The notes under the pieces were generated by a model. That model was not told the origin of the DNA and did no database searches. It worked only from the letters and a program-made list of their open reading frames with translations. Below are positions 12,835-22,895 of a DNA stretch of 64,000 nt, piece by piece. Numbering within the stretch: position 1 is the stretch's first letter; the number at the start of each line of letters is the position of its first letter. Position numbers and translations under genes: made by a program. Source of the stretch: Desmodus rotundus. Its lineage: Eukaryota; Chordata; Mammalia; Chiroptera; Phyllostomidae. The stretch is taken from contig NC_071391.1 in assembly GCF_022682495.2 (NCBI RefSeq), positions 113,629,195 through 113,693,194 of the forward strand, given 5' to 3'.

Positions 12835-13239
12835 CATCATCACCAAGCCATTATTACACAAAATGTTAAAGGGACTTATTTAAGAAAAAGAAGAAGATCA
12901 AAGCTATGTACATTAAAATGACAACAAACTCACAACTACCAACAACTGAATCTAAAAAATAAAAATAAAAACAAACTAAGCAAACAACTGGAACAGGTAC
13001 AGAATCATAGAAATTGAGATCATTTAGAGGGTTATCAACTGGGAGGGGGAAAGGGGAAAATGTACAGGGATTAAGAAGCATAATTGGTAGATACACAATA
13101 GAGAGGGGAAGGTTAAGAATAATATAGCAAATGGAGAAGCCAAAGAACTTATATACATGGCTCATGGACATGAACTAAGGTGAGGAAATTGGGACAACTG
13201 TAATAGCATAATCAATAATATGTACTTTAAAAATAAAAT
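12835..13239 (+). mobile_element. HAL1-like (half-L1) retrotransposon, 5'-truncated 3' end
   Basis: It starts inside the ORF1 C-terminus (CATCATCACCAAGCCATTAT; the ORF1 stop is in ..GGACTTATTTAAG). It runs through a G-rich 3' UTR (GGGAGGGGGAAAGGGG) and ends in an A-rich tail after TTGGGACAACTGTAATAGC. It is flanked by a perfect 11-bp TSD, AAAATATCATT (12824-12834 and 13240-13250). The same 3' end is found at 52976-53360 (minus) and 62300-62750 (plus). It is inserted in an old antisense L2, so it is younger than the L2. Confidence 0.88.
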
Positions 13240-13250
13240 AAAATATCATT

Positions 13251-13990
13251 AGAGAGTTGGATAGTGAAATAGCTAACTCTGCAGAATGATTGGAGTTGGA
13301 GATAGTTTAAAAATTAATAACATATAGATAGTATTTACAAACCAGAAGACAGAAATCATCAAGGGAAGAAGCAGAGGAGGTTTGCCAAAATGGTTCAGGG
13401 AAAAAATAATTGAGTTTTTCAGGGAATTGAAGAGTCAGCAAAGATGAGTGGGGTTGGGGGATTATGACAGAAATTGAAGGATGTTATAGAAGTTTAGAGA
13501 AGGAAGTATTTCACTAGGAGTGTTTAAGTAACTGTGATCAACACTAAGAGAAGGCAGAATATAATAAAGTCAGGATATACACCTTGGATCTTACAGATGC
13601 GGTCATTGTTGACCTTGATAAGAACCTTTTCAAGAGTGAATGGTTGGTAGCTTTTCATATGAAGCTGGGAAAAGGAGGCTCTTGCAGATGTAGGATGTAA
13701 GGTCAAGGGAGGTTTCCACTTGATATAAATTACATTAACATGTTTGTGGGTACATAGATGGAAATAAACCAATATAAAGAGAAAGACTGAGGATGTTGGA
13801 GAGAAACAGGATCATTTCAAGAGCAAAGTGAAAGAGGGAGTAAGAGCAGACAAAAACCTGATGACAGAGGGACAGACTGACCTTACTTATGACCAGAGAC
13901 AGCATACTTTAGTTCAAGAATGAGGAGCATTTGTGGAAAGAAGTAGGGAGGCATTTTCTTATTTTATTTGATAAAAGGAAAATAAAATAG
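13251..13990 (-). repeat. L2 LINE, antisense, second part
   Basis: Continuation of the element interrupted by the HAL1. The stretch GGTCATTGTTGACCTTGATA (about 13601) matches the reversed L2 ORF2 text that usually reads 'GTCATTGGTGACCTTGACAA'. It follows in the expected order after the part before the insertion. Most codons are destroyed. Confidence 0.66.
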
Positions 13991-13999
13991 CTTCACATT

Positions 14000-15187
14000 T
14001 TATCCATTTCTCTCTAAAGTATTAGCTGGTATCAGTAGTTGAAATTTTGATTTTGGGGAAAATATTGAAGACTTCAGAATTTTTATGGGGCACAGTAAAT
14101 AGTAAGTAGTGAAGCGCACTAAGAATTCTGGACTGACCAAGTGCCCACCTGAAATTTGTGAGCACAGGTGTAAAGCCAATTCAGTCAGTAAGAATTTGTG
14201 ATTTTCTGCAGCAATGTTCAATTGACTGGGCATAACTAGTTTTGAAATGTTGGCAAAAGAGTGTGAAGTGGAAGAAGTGAAGGGATTAAGTATGCAGACA
14301 AGTGCACTAGTTACACAGAGTGAGTACACACTAGGCTAGGTAAGGAGGGACGTGAGATCATGAAAGAGGTGATGGTTAAAAAAATCAAAATCTGTGGATT
14401 ACAGGCAAAGGAATTTTAGACTGAGGTCATTAAATGAAACGTCCTGGAATGGTGGGGAATGATATTAGACAGTGGGCTGTTTGTAACAGAGATTTTTCAT
14501 TGGAAGAGTAACTTCTGATATAAGGTAACACATCGTAATGTGTATGACTGGCTACCGTGAGAAGGTAGAAAAGAGTATTGAGGCATTAGATATCTATGAA
14601 CTAAATGATAGGGTATTGGGACAGATCAAGGATGAAGACACATGCCATGGCAAGGTAGTACATAAACAGACTAGCAGCTCTGAAATAAGGTGGATGACGT
14701 GGGGTGGGGAGGAGGCAGGAAGAGAAGACTAAGGTTTGGGAAGAGTAAGGAGAAAAGATGTATGGAAGTGAGATTGGGAGAGGTATAAACACCCCACCTT
14801 CCAGCTAGAAGTGTGTGTTGTGCTGGAGGAAAGCCACTTTTACAGAAGTCTGCAATGCAGGATCATCCAGGCCGGTCAGATTGCAGGTGGACCAACAGGT
14901 AAGCATGGAGCAAAAGGGTGAATATACATATAAGAAAATTAGCTGATGGCTGACCTTGACTTCAACCTTCTCATAACTTAAGTGTGAAATATACATTGGT
15001 GTACTTTAAAAATTAATATAAAATCACTCCTAAAAGAGAAAAAGATGTATATATAAACATTCAAATATTAATAGTACCCTTTTGAAAATATGATATAATG
15101 ATCTCTATGCTTGAGATTGCATAAAATTTTAGATCATTCATGAAAAAGTGTATGGAGCTTTTAAATTAAAGCAGAAAGAAAATTTGC
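14000..15187. other. unassigned, possibly decayed repeat
   Basis: No gene. The purine-rich composition from 14330 to 14800 resembles the antisense L2 next to it, but I cannot align it with confidence. Open frames at 14000-14329 (minus) and 14538-14732 (plus) have no recognisable product. Confidence 0.4.
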
Positions 15188-15305
15188 ATTTATTCGGCAA
15201 ATATTTATGCAACATCATCTATGTGTCCGCTGCTAACCTCGGTGTGAACAGTACATTACTGAACAAAACATGCTTTCTGACTTAGCTCAATTACTAGTCT
15301 ACTAT
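15188..15305 (-). repeat. L2 LINE remnant (3' end, antisense)
   Basis: GCAAATATTTATGCAACATC followed by a diverged 'GTGTCCGCTGCTAACCTCGG' and 'GAACAAAACATG' is the reversed L2 3' end. It is short and old. Confidence 0.5.
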
Positions 15306-15756
15306 TTTAACCTCTGTCAGTTTAAGTCATTAGCAGGATTGAGGCACAAAAGCAAACAGAACCATCTTCTCCCGCTGACACTAACTGGATGATGTCCATA
15401 GCATTCTGAGCAGTCGCATTTAGCAGCTTTGCAGAAAACATGAAGAATTTCTACAGCAACCAGTTGAATTTTATGTTTAACCAGAATCTGTTGAGTTTGT
15501 TCCCAAACCTGTTTCCACATTGTGCTTGTTTGTAATGGTGCAGTTTGATGAAATAGTAGAGAAATGTTGAGAGCTGTTTATTTTATGAAAACTATCTTGA
15601 GTGTTTTTAGAAACGTGGTAAGAAAAAAATCACTGCAAACTATTGTTATATTGAATTAGATGTGGGTAAGACAACTCTGAACGATTGGGGAAAAATAATA
15701 AAAAAGAAGTTTCTGCTTTCTGATTCCCTGTCTACTGTGTGTCTTTGCTCCACTTT

Positions 15757-15959
15757 ATTTTATTTTGTTTTTTGTTATTTATTGAGATTTTTAGATAGAG
15801 AAATGAGAGAGAGAGGAAAATGTCGATTTGTTGTCCCAATTATTTATCTACTCATTGGTTGCTTCATGTATGTGCCCTGACTGGAGATTGAACCTGCAAC
15901 CTTAGTGTATTGGGACTTCATACACTCTAACCAACTGAGCTCCCTGGCCAGGGCCGGTG
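15757..15959 (-). mobile_element. older bat tRNA-derived SINE subfamily, full length
   Basis: The head reversed reads CTGGCCAGGGAGCTCAGTTG, with a B-box-like GGTTCAATCTC. The 3' half contains ACAAATCGACATTTTCC and an AGAGAGAGAG tract. This head (GAGCTCAGTTGG) differs from the GTGTGGCTCAGTGG head of the other SINEs in the window, so it is a separate, probably older subfamily. A perfect 13-bp TSD, TTTGCTCCACTTT, lies at 15744-15756 and 15960-15972. Confidence 0.92.
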
Positions 15960-15972
15960 TTTGCTCCACTTT

Positions 15973-17734
15973 TTTTTTTAAAGGGTGGACTTCTATCAGA
16001 AAATAAATGAAACTATATTTATATTTCTTAAGTTAAAATACTCACAATGATTTTAAAATTATAAAAAATTCTTTATATTATTTTATAAATCCTTGTTTTA
16101 ACAGATCTTTTAGAATAATTGACCAGTTATGGTCCCAGTGTCCTATTACAGTCACACTAATACGTAACTGCAAACTATAAAAGGATATAAGGAGTTATGA
16201 GAGTAGATAACAGAGGAGGGCATATGTTATGTAGAGTATTTAAAGTAACTTTGAGATGAGATTCGAAAGAATAGCAGATACTACATAGATAAACAAGGGG
16301 AGAAATTATTCTGGAGAGTAGAAATGTTGAATAAACTTGCTCAGCATGATGCAAGATAGGAGAAAAAACCTATATAAAACCATAGATAAGTAAAATTATA
16401 AAGGTATATATGAAAGGCTATGAAAATAAACATGTTGGCCTTAAAGAATATATCAGAAGATAATTCAAAAATATGCCTTTCATAGTAAATGTACCCAAAA
16501 TGAAACACAACAGAAACATCAAAAACAGAAAGATAAATATTGACAAACCAAAGAAATGCTGAAGATACTATTACTGTAGATTGGAAGATTTATATCAAGA
16601 AAAGTAAAATTGAAGTCTATGAGTAATTATCCAATAGCACTGATCATAATTTTACAAAGATCAAATGTGTAATATAGAGTTAAAGCAGACCACAATGAAT
16701 CCTTGTAAGCCAATATCTTAAAATGAACATTTGCAAAGAAAATAACATTAAGAAGAAACTGATAAAATCAAAATTATAGTTGGATATATTAATATATGTG
16801 TCTATTTTGACATATCAAAAATTCACAAAAATATGGATGTTTGATTTAAATCATATTAAGAATAACTTTAGGTTAGTAATTCTATATCAAACTTTCTATC
16901 CTATTATCAGCATATGATTTTCAAATATGTATAGAGTATTTGTATAAAAGATCATTTACAATGTCACAATGAAACCATCAACAGATTTGGTTGAAGAAAG
17001 AGGAAGCAGTTAATCTTTTTAAAAGTACATTGAATAAAGACTTGGAAGTTGAAAATACAAATCTTAGCTCTTCCAGTGACCATAGTATACTGAGTTAGGT
17101 AATAAAATATTGGCTGTTAACTTTTCCCTAATATCACCTTCTGTTTTTGTGTTTGACTCTCCCGCATGACCCACTGTATGAAGTGCAGGGTGCAGTTCAA
17201 AATGACAACACAAAGCCCCTTGTTAAAAGTCACTAGGAATGTTGAAGCAAGGGCAGTGTCCTTCTGAGCTTGGGGCCCTGTGTCAATGCACAGGCCGTTC
17301 CTCTGGTTGGCCTTGAAAGCGCATTCCTTTGCCTCCTGATGTGATCCATTAAAATGATTTTAAACCTTCTTCCTTCTATCCGTCTTTCTACTCTCATTGC
17401 TTTTTGAAGCTAGTTGATTTCAAGTTCAGGTTTTCTTTCATTTAGGATCAATTTTCTTATCTGAGCCCTTTGCTTTGAGTTGAAAGTCATACATTGTTTT
17501 ATTACCCAATTGAATTCTTATTTATTTATTTATTTTTTCATTCAGGAGTACACAAAGAGAGGTGAATTTAAAAGCCACAAAGAAGTGATACACAGTCCCT
17601 TTCTCATCTAAACTCTTACTTTCCTCTCTACTTATTTCTGCTGGAGAATTACTACCTGATCCCTTTCTGTAAATTTCTTTAGTAACAATAATATTGATAG
17701 TAGCTGCTAACATGGTTTTGGGTGCATACTCTGA
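15973..17734. other. AT-rich non-coding stretch with a weak L2 trace
   Basis: No gene. From about 16185 to 16360 (AACTTTGAGATGAGATTCGA) there is a weak antisense L2-like signal. The rest, including the segment at 17130-17340, is unassigned. Confidence 0.45.
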
Positions 17735-17945
17735 ATCATGTGACTCTTCTAAATGCTTTATATGTATTATTTTAATTATACCTCAAAATAGATAGGTTTT
17801 GTTTCCATTTTACAGATACGAAAACTTGGTTTAGTCGCTTGGTCAAGGTCACATAGCTGGTAAACAAAGACACTGGGATTTAAACCCAAGCCTAAGTGAC
17901 TCCAGAGCCCACATTCCTGGCTCTTAATCATTATCCCCTTAGGCT
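17735..17945 (-). repeat. MIR SINE (antisense)
   Basis: In the expected order: AATGCTTTATATGTATTATT, CCATTTTACAGATACGAAAA, GGTCAAGGTCACATAGCTGG, GGGATTTAAACCCAAGCC and CTCCAGAGCCCACATTCC. Together these are a nearly complete reversed MIR. Confidence 0.87.
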
Positions 17946-18599
17946 AATGCTCCCTTTGAACAGCCTATTAAGCTTGCCTAATTATTCTTTTCCAATTTCA
18001 AATGCCTCCTGAAAATAATTTTTCAGACTCCCACCTTTTATCATCTGCTCTAGCCTCTATCCATTTATACACAACTTCTTCAAGATGACTAAGGAAAGGC
18101 TACACTAGCGACCAACTCAATATGGTTTTAGAACTGAAAGCCCCACATCCTGGGAAACCCCTCGATCCCAAACAAACTGAATACTTGTGCATCCCAGACA
18201 GCACATGCTGTAGGATTGCTTGCCCTGCTCAAATGACTGAGAGATCTATTGACAACCTCCCTTAGTAAATCCAGTGGCAATGGGTCAAAGTTTCTCTCTG
18301 CTCCCTTTGATATAGTGCAATGATTTGAAAATGACTTTACGCTATTTTTACTATTACAATTTAGCCTGTACTATCTTGCACTTGCCATTGCACCTACAGA
18401 ATCCATTCATTAGAAAGACCATTAAAATAAGTTCATGACTCATTCATTATCAAACCATTCAAATGTTCTTATATCTCAGTTCTAAGTAATCGAAAATTTC
18501 TTTTTCTTGATTTCAGTTTTTTCCTTTACTCCCACGTTTAGTCCATCGGCAAGTGTACTACTCACATATATCCTGAATTTGTCACTATCTCCAGAAATT

Positions 18600-19265
18600 C
18601 ATTGCTATCATCCCTACTCTGTGCTACGTGGGCCACTACAATAACTTTCTGAGTGGTCTCTCTTGATCTGGTTCTTTCTTTAGTAAGCTATTCTCGTTAT
18701 AACTGAGAAAGTAATGTTTCAACCATAAATCAGATCATCCTCCGATGACGACCTTTTGGAGGCTTTCCACTGCACATAAAATACAACCTGAACTCTTCCC
18801 AGTGATCTGGAAGGATTACCCACATACCTTGTCCCCTCTACATCTTCAACCTCCCACCCACCTTCCCCCTCATTCCCTAGTCTTCATGTGCCCTGTAAAT
18901 AGAAGTTTACCAGAAACATCTGGAATTTTACCTTTAAACAAAATGTCTTTGAACTTTAACAAAATACTTTGCCTGGAGAGCTTTGCTCAGCTCATGGTCA
19001 GCTCTTTCTCATCATTCCTCTCTCAGTTCCGCCATCACATCGACCAACTTTTGAATCTTAAGTGGTCTCTCCATTCTTATCCACTACCATGTGACTTGTA
19101 TTTAAAGTAATCACCACCAACTAAAATTATCTGATTTATTTAGTTTGTTAGTTTTATATATACTTAATGCAAAGCAAGATCTGTGAAAAGAATAGCTTGC
19201 TCTTGCTGTATTATTGTTGCTTAAAATAGTACCTAGCTAGGATTTAGGAGACAAAAGTTTTTAAA
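18600..19265 (+). repeat. L2 LINE 3' part (sense)
   Basis: The order fits L2: a diverged 'ACTTTCTGAGTGGTCTCTCT', 'AAATCAGATCATCCTCC', 'TTTTGGAGGCTTTCCACTGC', a TC-rich middle with CCTGTAAATAG, and a terminal region like ATAGTACCTAGCTAGG. The 121-codon open frame at 18745-19110 lies wholly inside this repeat and does not follow the LINE ORF, so I give it no product. Confidence 0.6.
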
Positions 19266-19504
19266 TGAATAATTACAAGTAGGAATAGTACAGGCCTCAT
19301 TCTCTAACTCCTGTAAGAAAATTAGAATTACCAATAAAAGAATGATCAAGCATACAGAAGCATTATCCCCAAGTGAAAAATAAGATAAAAGTGCGCCACA
19401 GCTGATTTTGTATTCCGAGTCTCATCTCTAATCAAGTCCACTGAACCTCCATGTTTCATTTTCCAGCTCATCAGGAAAAATAGCACTGATGCTCAGGTTG
19501 CATC

Positions 19505-20260
19505 TAAAAATCAATCAACAAATATTTATTGATTGCCTTTTATAGGCATTGAGCAGAACTAGGTGATGTGGGAAATTAAAAAATATAAAATGCAATGTTG
19601 TTATTACTTGTTGGAGGGACTGGATGCTATCTAACAATGCGATAATGGTCTACAGTTAAAAAGCTAAAGAAATTCATAAAACAGATGACTTCAGAAAGAG
19701 ATTCTCTTCAGATAAGGCTTTAAAAACGGACCAGGCTAGACTGGGATTGAAGAACAAGACTTGCAAATGTAGATTTGATCCTCTCTAAAGGAATAGTGTG
19801 AAACAGTACGTGAACTGTTTTGATTATTGCAGAAGTTTACATGTAGAATCTGCAGAAAATAAATTAGAAAGTTACGTTTACTTAGTCTGTGGAGAACTTT
19901 GAATGCTAAGTGCATTTAAAAATTAAAATATAGGTAATAAAGATTCAGAAAACCTTTTCAGCAGGGAAATAATGTTGGGGAAGTAGTATGTTAGGATTTA
20001 ATCTTTAGAAATATGCATAACAGATAGGGCTAGCAACCTATTGGAGTTGCAGATAAAAGTTGGATTATAATTGTCTAGATATAAGGTGATAAGTGCTTCA
20101 GCTAGAATGTCTACATGAAAATTGAACTGGAGAGATAAAAATAGCAAGTGTTTAGTATGTGACCAGATGTTGCTTTTGGAAGAAGAGGAATCAAATTCTC
20201 TGGTATTGTTTGAACTCTCTGAAATTTAGAGATGAAGGGAGGCAAGGATAGTAAACTGAG
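19505..20260 (-). repeat. L2 LINE (antisense)
   Basis: It begins with the reversed L2 3' end (CAACAAATATTTATTGATTG) and continues in order through ACTTTGAATGCTAAGTGCA and CCTTTTCAGCAGGGAAATAA. The latter is the reverse of the L2 region usually reading 'CCATTGAAGGGTTTTAAGCAGGGGAGT'. It is heavily diverged. Confidence 0.58.
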
Positions 20261-20767
20261 ATTCCTATTAAACTTGTTTTTTGCTTTTATAGAAAGATAT
20301 GTTTTTCCAGTTTCTAAAAGTCCAGTTCAGTCACTGCTAATCATTGGCACTTAGGTGAAGAATAAATACACTTGCCTATCTTCTTCATTTTGCTTTATTA
20401 TAAGAAAGTATTTAATAAAAACAGAATCAAAGATTATATTAAGCCCTCTCTTTTTATGTCATTTAAGTTAAAATTTTAAGTTTAGTATATCTGGCTAATA
20501 AGATGGAACAAAATAACTGCTATCATGTGCCTGTAATTTTGTACCTGATGCTGAGGGGTGTGTGTGTGTGTGAGCTGCTGGTGGCGGCGGTGGTGAATAT
20601 CACGTAACAGCCAAACGGTTACATATCTCTCTAAAGCTACATGAAGCTACCAAGTAGCTTCATATATAAAATATATTAAAATTCTAACATAATTATTTTA
20701 ATATTTTAATGACTAATTTTTTCTTGACTAAATTTTAATTTGACAATTATTTCTGAGATAACGGGAA
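20261..20767. other. unique non-coding stretch
   Basis: No gene. It holds a short (GT)n tract at about 20558-20571, followed by a GC-richer patch, CTGGTGGCGGCGGTGGTG (about 20578-20595). Confidence 0.5.
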
Positions 20768-20910
20768 GCATTCATCCAGTAACTATTTATCTAGTGCCTG
20801 CTATCTGCTAACCTGAGCTAGATGCTGGAAATGTAATAATGAATAAACTGAACATAATTTCTGACTTCTTGGATCTTATATTTATTATGGCTATAGGTCT
20901 GGTACTGCTT
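20768..20910 (-). repeat. L2 LINE remnant (3' end, antisense)
   Basis: TATTTATCTAGTGCCTGCTA, then GATGCTGGAAATGTAATAAT and GAATAAACTGAACATAATTT, match the reversed L2 3' end and the adjacent region. Confidence 0.52.
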
Positions 20911-20934
20911 AAGTATTCAACATACTGTATCAGT

Positions 20935-21345
20935 TAAGGTTTATGGACAAGAGCAAGAGAGACTGGTTGATTTAAGTAAGAGCAGAATTCATTAACAGTG
21001 GAGCTGGAGAGCCGGATTTGAAGTGACAGAGCCAGTAACAGTGTCCCAATTTATGCCAAAGAAAATGATCCTGTGAAGTTACACTATAATCACAGTCACT
21101 GGGCACCAGAAGCTGTAGCTGGCAATGCTGACCCCACCTACACAGAACAGCGGACCATAGAACTGTGGCTCCTGAGAGCTCGATGGAGCTGCTGCCAGTG
21201 GCTACCTCCTTTCAGAGTGAATTAGGTGTAGTCCCTGCTGCTTTATATCACTGCCTTCTGATTCAAGGTCTGTGGAGGGTACACTGAACTGTCACAGTCT
21301 AGGGCAAACGACTGCACCCGTGTAGTAAGGGAGGCTGTCAAATGA
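20935..21345. repeat. old interspersed repeat, family not assigned
   Basis: It reads like a widespread old mammalian repeat beginning GTATCAGTTAAGGTTTATGG, with later GCTGCTGCCAGTGGCTACC and GTAAGGGAGGCTGTCAAAT. I recognise the pattern but cannot name the family with confidence. Confidence 0.35.
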
Positions 21346-21604
21346 GCCCTTTTAGTTTCTGTTGCTTTTAGTTTCTATAGTTGCAAATGTGCTTTGCTCA
21401 TGAGGTGGGATAGTCCTTCACTACAGAAAGCTGGTTCAAAATTCTAAAAAGGCAAACAAACAAGAAACAAGAATGGCAACTCTTTGTTCCCTGTACATTA
21501 TCTGAGTTGATACAACTTCGGTGTTATTGTGGTTCTTTACAACATGAGATAACTCACATGCAGAGTCTCTAATTAGGACATTGAACAGTCCAAATTGTAT
21601 CTGT

Positions 21605-22150
21605 ATTAAAGTTTAGTTGTCATATAACATTATGTTGGTTTCAGGTATACAACATGTTCGTTGAACATTTATGTTTCTTATGATGTGATTACCGCAGTAA
21701 GTCTAATTACCATCTGTCCCTATAGTACAGAGTTACAGAATAATAATGAATAGTTTCCCTATAATTACATGTCCATGACTTTTTAATTTTATACTGGACA
21801 TTTGTAATTCTATTCCCCTTCACCCTTTTTACCCATCACCCTACCCCACCCTCCAGAGAACAAACCATCATTTGTTCTAGGTATCTGTGAGTCTATTTAT
21901 TTATTTATTCATTTATTTTGTTTTTGTGTTTTTAGATTCCACACATAAGTGAAATCACATGGTATTTGTCTTTGTCTGACTTATTTCACTTATCTTATAC
22001 TCTATATCCATGTTGTTTCAAATGGCAAGATTTTGTTCTTTTTTATTGCTGAGTAACATTTCTTCATGTGTGTGTGTGTGTGTGTGTGTGTGTATCCCAT
22101 TTTGTTTATCCATTTATGTACTAATGGACATCTTGGTTGCTTTCCTAGCT
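21605..22150 (-). mobile_element. L1M-type LINE-1 3' end (antisense)
   Basis: Reversed 3' UTR and end of ORF2. Landmarks in order: ATGTTGGTTTCAGGTATACA, ATTCCACACATAAGTGAAAT, TTTGTCTGACTTATTTCACT, TTTATTGCTGAGTAACATTT and TTTGTTTATCCATTTATGTA. A (TG)n tract (22067-22093) has grown inside it at the site that usually reads CATTGTGTATATA. The 5' part is missing. Confidence 0.85.
22067..22093. repeat. (TG)n microsatellite inside L1
   Basis: An uninterrupted TG tract embedded in an antisense L1 remnant, apparently seeded by the L1's own GTGTATATA segment. Confidence 0.93.
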
Positions 22151-22739
22151 TCTCTCTCAGAAACGAGGAACTGGGGATAGAAGGAAGAGGCTGCTTTCTC
22201 TTCTTTCTCCAATTTTCATTTATCTTTACTTGTTGGACTCAGTGACTAAGACTACAGATAAGAGAAATGAGGCTCTCCCCTTCTAAAGTGGAGAATAGAA
22301 GCTACATGGGGGATTCTGTCTTCTTTATGGGGTTATTATTCAAATACTTAAAAAGCTTTTGTATAGTCTTCTGAAACTTCTGAGAAAGCCAGAATTGTGC
22401 CCCCAGATCCTTCAGGTTAAAATTTACCCTAATTATATTCCCCTCTGGAATCACAAAGTCACAACTCCCCAATCTGACTCTAAAAACTATGTAGTGAGCC
22501 TTTCTTGAACACGTGATTCACATTAGCACTGAAACCTGCATTACCGTTGAGAACATTGGAGTTCTACAAAATTCAATAACACAAAAGAGATATTAAAATC
22601 TGAACAACTCTCCCTTTTCACTTTCTTACATAGTGTCCCCCCAAAAATCAAAGTACCCAGTTGTGATCTTAAGAAACTCAGCATCATTCCGCACTTACAT
22701 AACTCAGAATGACAGCATAACAAATGGGAACAAGTGGCA

Positions 22740-22895
22740 TCTCTTTTTACCAGGCCACTTAACTGCTCTGCGCTTCTGATCTTTCACCTGTGAAACAAGG
22801 ATAATACTGTAGAGAAGATATAATGACCAAATATTTGTGAGGTGCTCAGTACAGTGTGTACCATATTTTAAGTGTTTGCTATTATAACTCTTAGC
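22740..22895 (+). repeat. MIR SINE fragment (sense)
   Basis: CCACTTAACTGCTCTGCGC, CACCTGTGAAACAAGGATAA and GTGAGGTGCTCAGTACAGTG follow the order of the MIR core and 3' half. Tail and head are lost. Confidence 0.68.

Noticed and set aside
18745..19110. 121-codon open frame
   Set aside because: It lies inside a decayed L2 and does not read as L2 protein.
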